A stretch of 64,000 nucleotides of DNA from Bacillota bacterium (GTDB lineage Bacteria > Bacillota > Clostridia > Christensenellales > Aristaeellaceae): positions 1-64,000 of the forward strand of contig JAEZHK010000127.1 in assembly GCA_023416655.1 (NCBI GenBank). Direction: 5' to 3'. Under the pieces are notes generated by a model that did not search any database, was not told the origin of the DNA, and was given only the letters and a program-made list of their open reading frames with translations. A program made the translations under genes and the position numbers. Positions 63,634-64,000 of this stretch are shown here, one piece after another (position 1 is the first letter of the stretch; the number at the start of each line of letters is the position of its first letter).

Positions 63634-64000
63634 ATGAGCACGATAACAGTTGACGCGAGGCGAACCATCGGCACCATCAACAAGAATATTTACGGGCATT
63701 TTTCCGAGCATCTTGGAAGGTGCATCTATCAGGGGCTGTATGTGGGAGAGGATAGCCCGATCCCCAATGTGAACGGCATGCGAATCGATGTGGTGGAGGC
63801 ATTGCGGCGCATTCGGGTCCCTGTACTGCGCTGGCCAGGCGGCTGTTTCGCAGACGAGTACCACTGGCGCGATGGCATTGGTCCGAAAGACCAGCGCAAG
63901 CGCATGGTCAACACCCACTGGGGCTATGTGGTGGAGGACAATTCATTCGGAACGCACGAGTTTTTGGAGCTGTGCCGACAGATCGGCTGCGAGCCGTACG
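63634..64000 (+). CDS. Family 51 alpha-L-arabinofuranosidase, 3' end outside window
   Basis: The first 122 residues of a GH51 enzyme. [40 protein letters not shown] and [13 protein letters not shown] are family hallmarks; the catalytic glutamates lie beyond the window edge. It has no signal peptide, so it acts on imported arabino-oligosaccharides. TAGGAG precedes ATG 63634. It suggests that the operon feeds on arabinose-containing substrates. Confidence 0.9.
   Translation, partial: MSTITVDARRTIGTINKNIYGHFSEHLGRCIYQGLYVGEDSPIPNVNGMRIDVVEALRRIRVPVLRWPGGCFADEYHWRDGIGPKDQRKRMVNTHWGYVVEDNSFGTHEFLELCRQIGCEPY

Overview
The window looks like a chromosomal stretch of a GC-rich, carbohydrate-degrading bacterium. 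Its ABC transporters of the LplABC, MalFG and BmpA/Yuf kinds, YesM/YesN-type two-component systems, cobalamin riboswitch and strong AGGAGG ribosome binding sites suggest a Firmicute, probably a gut or anaerobic Clostridia lineage. This is inferred from gene families only; there is no rRNA or tRNA to test it. The sugar-binding proteins carry signal-peptidase-I style leaders rather than clear lipoprotein signals, which is unusual for a monoderm Firmicute.

Layout. 0-8.5 kb (minus strand): a nucleoside uptake and salvage operon, with a GntR regulator, BMP-family binding protein, ABC ATPase and two permeases, an isochorismatase-like hydrolase, a PfkB kinase, a nucleoside phosphorylase and a partial BtpA/SgcQ protein. 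A near-consensus promoter with a palindrome at its start precedes it. 8.7-17.5 kb (minus): a complete type I-C CRISPR-Cas locus, cas3-cas5-cas8c-cas7-cas4-cas1-cas2 followed by leader and a 16-repeat array in which two spacers are each present twice. 17.7-18.1 kb: a frameshifted remnant of a phage or plasmid primase-polymerase. 18.3-27.6 kb (minus): a glycan operon with an AraC regulator, Gfo/Idh/MocA oxidoreductase, binding protein, two permeases, MDR dehydrogenase, GH43 and GH4 glycosidases.

27.8-41.5 kb (plus): a well-formed promoter, cobalamin riboswitch and terminator lead into a heavily damaged region. cbiET, cbiG and cbiH carry frameshifts and stops; cbiD, cbiC and cbiA are intact; cobD is cut short; a BtuC-like permease is fused to half of a sugar permease. 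A second sugar permease, a DapA-like aldolase, an iron alcohol dehydrogenase, an AraC gene and a fumarate-reductase-like flavoprotein are also truncated or internally deleted. An intact pdxA/four-carbon-acid-kinase pair survives inside. An IS3-type transposase remnant closes the block.

41.5-57.3 kb (plus): two intact sugar-uptake modules, one ordered kinase-regulator-binding protein-permease-permease, the other binding protein-permease-permease-GH3 glycosidase-kinase-regulator. 57.3-64 kb: a minus-strand AraC regulator faces a plus-strand catabolic operon of Gfo/Idh/MocA oxidoreductase, TIM-barrel isomerase, SDR, two-subunit transketolase, beta-hydroxyacid dehydrogenase and a GH51 arabinofuranosidase cut by the window end.

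The parts most worth following up are the serially deleted block at 28.2-41.5 kb, the kinase-less split-transketolase operon after 58 kb, and the duplicated spacers in the CRISPR array.
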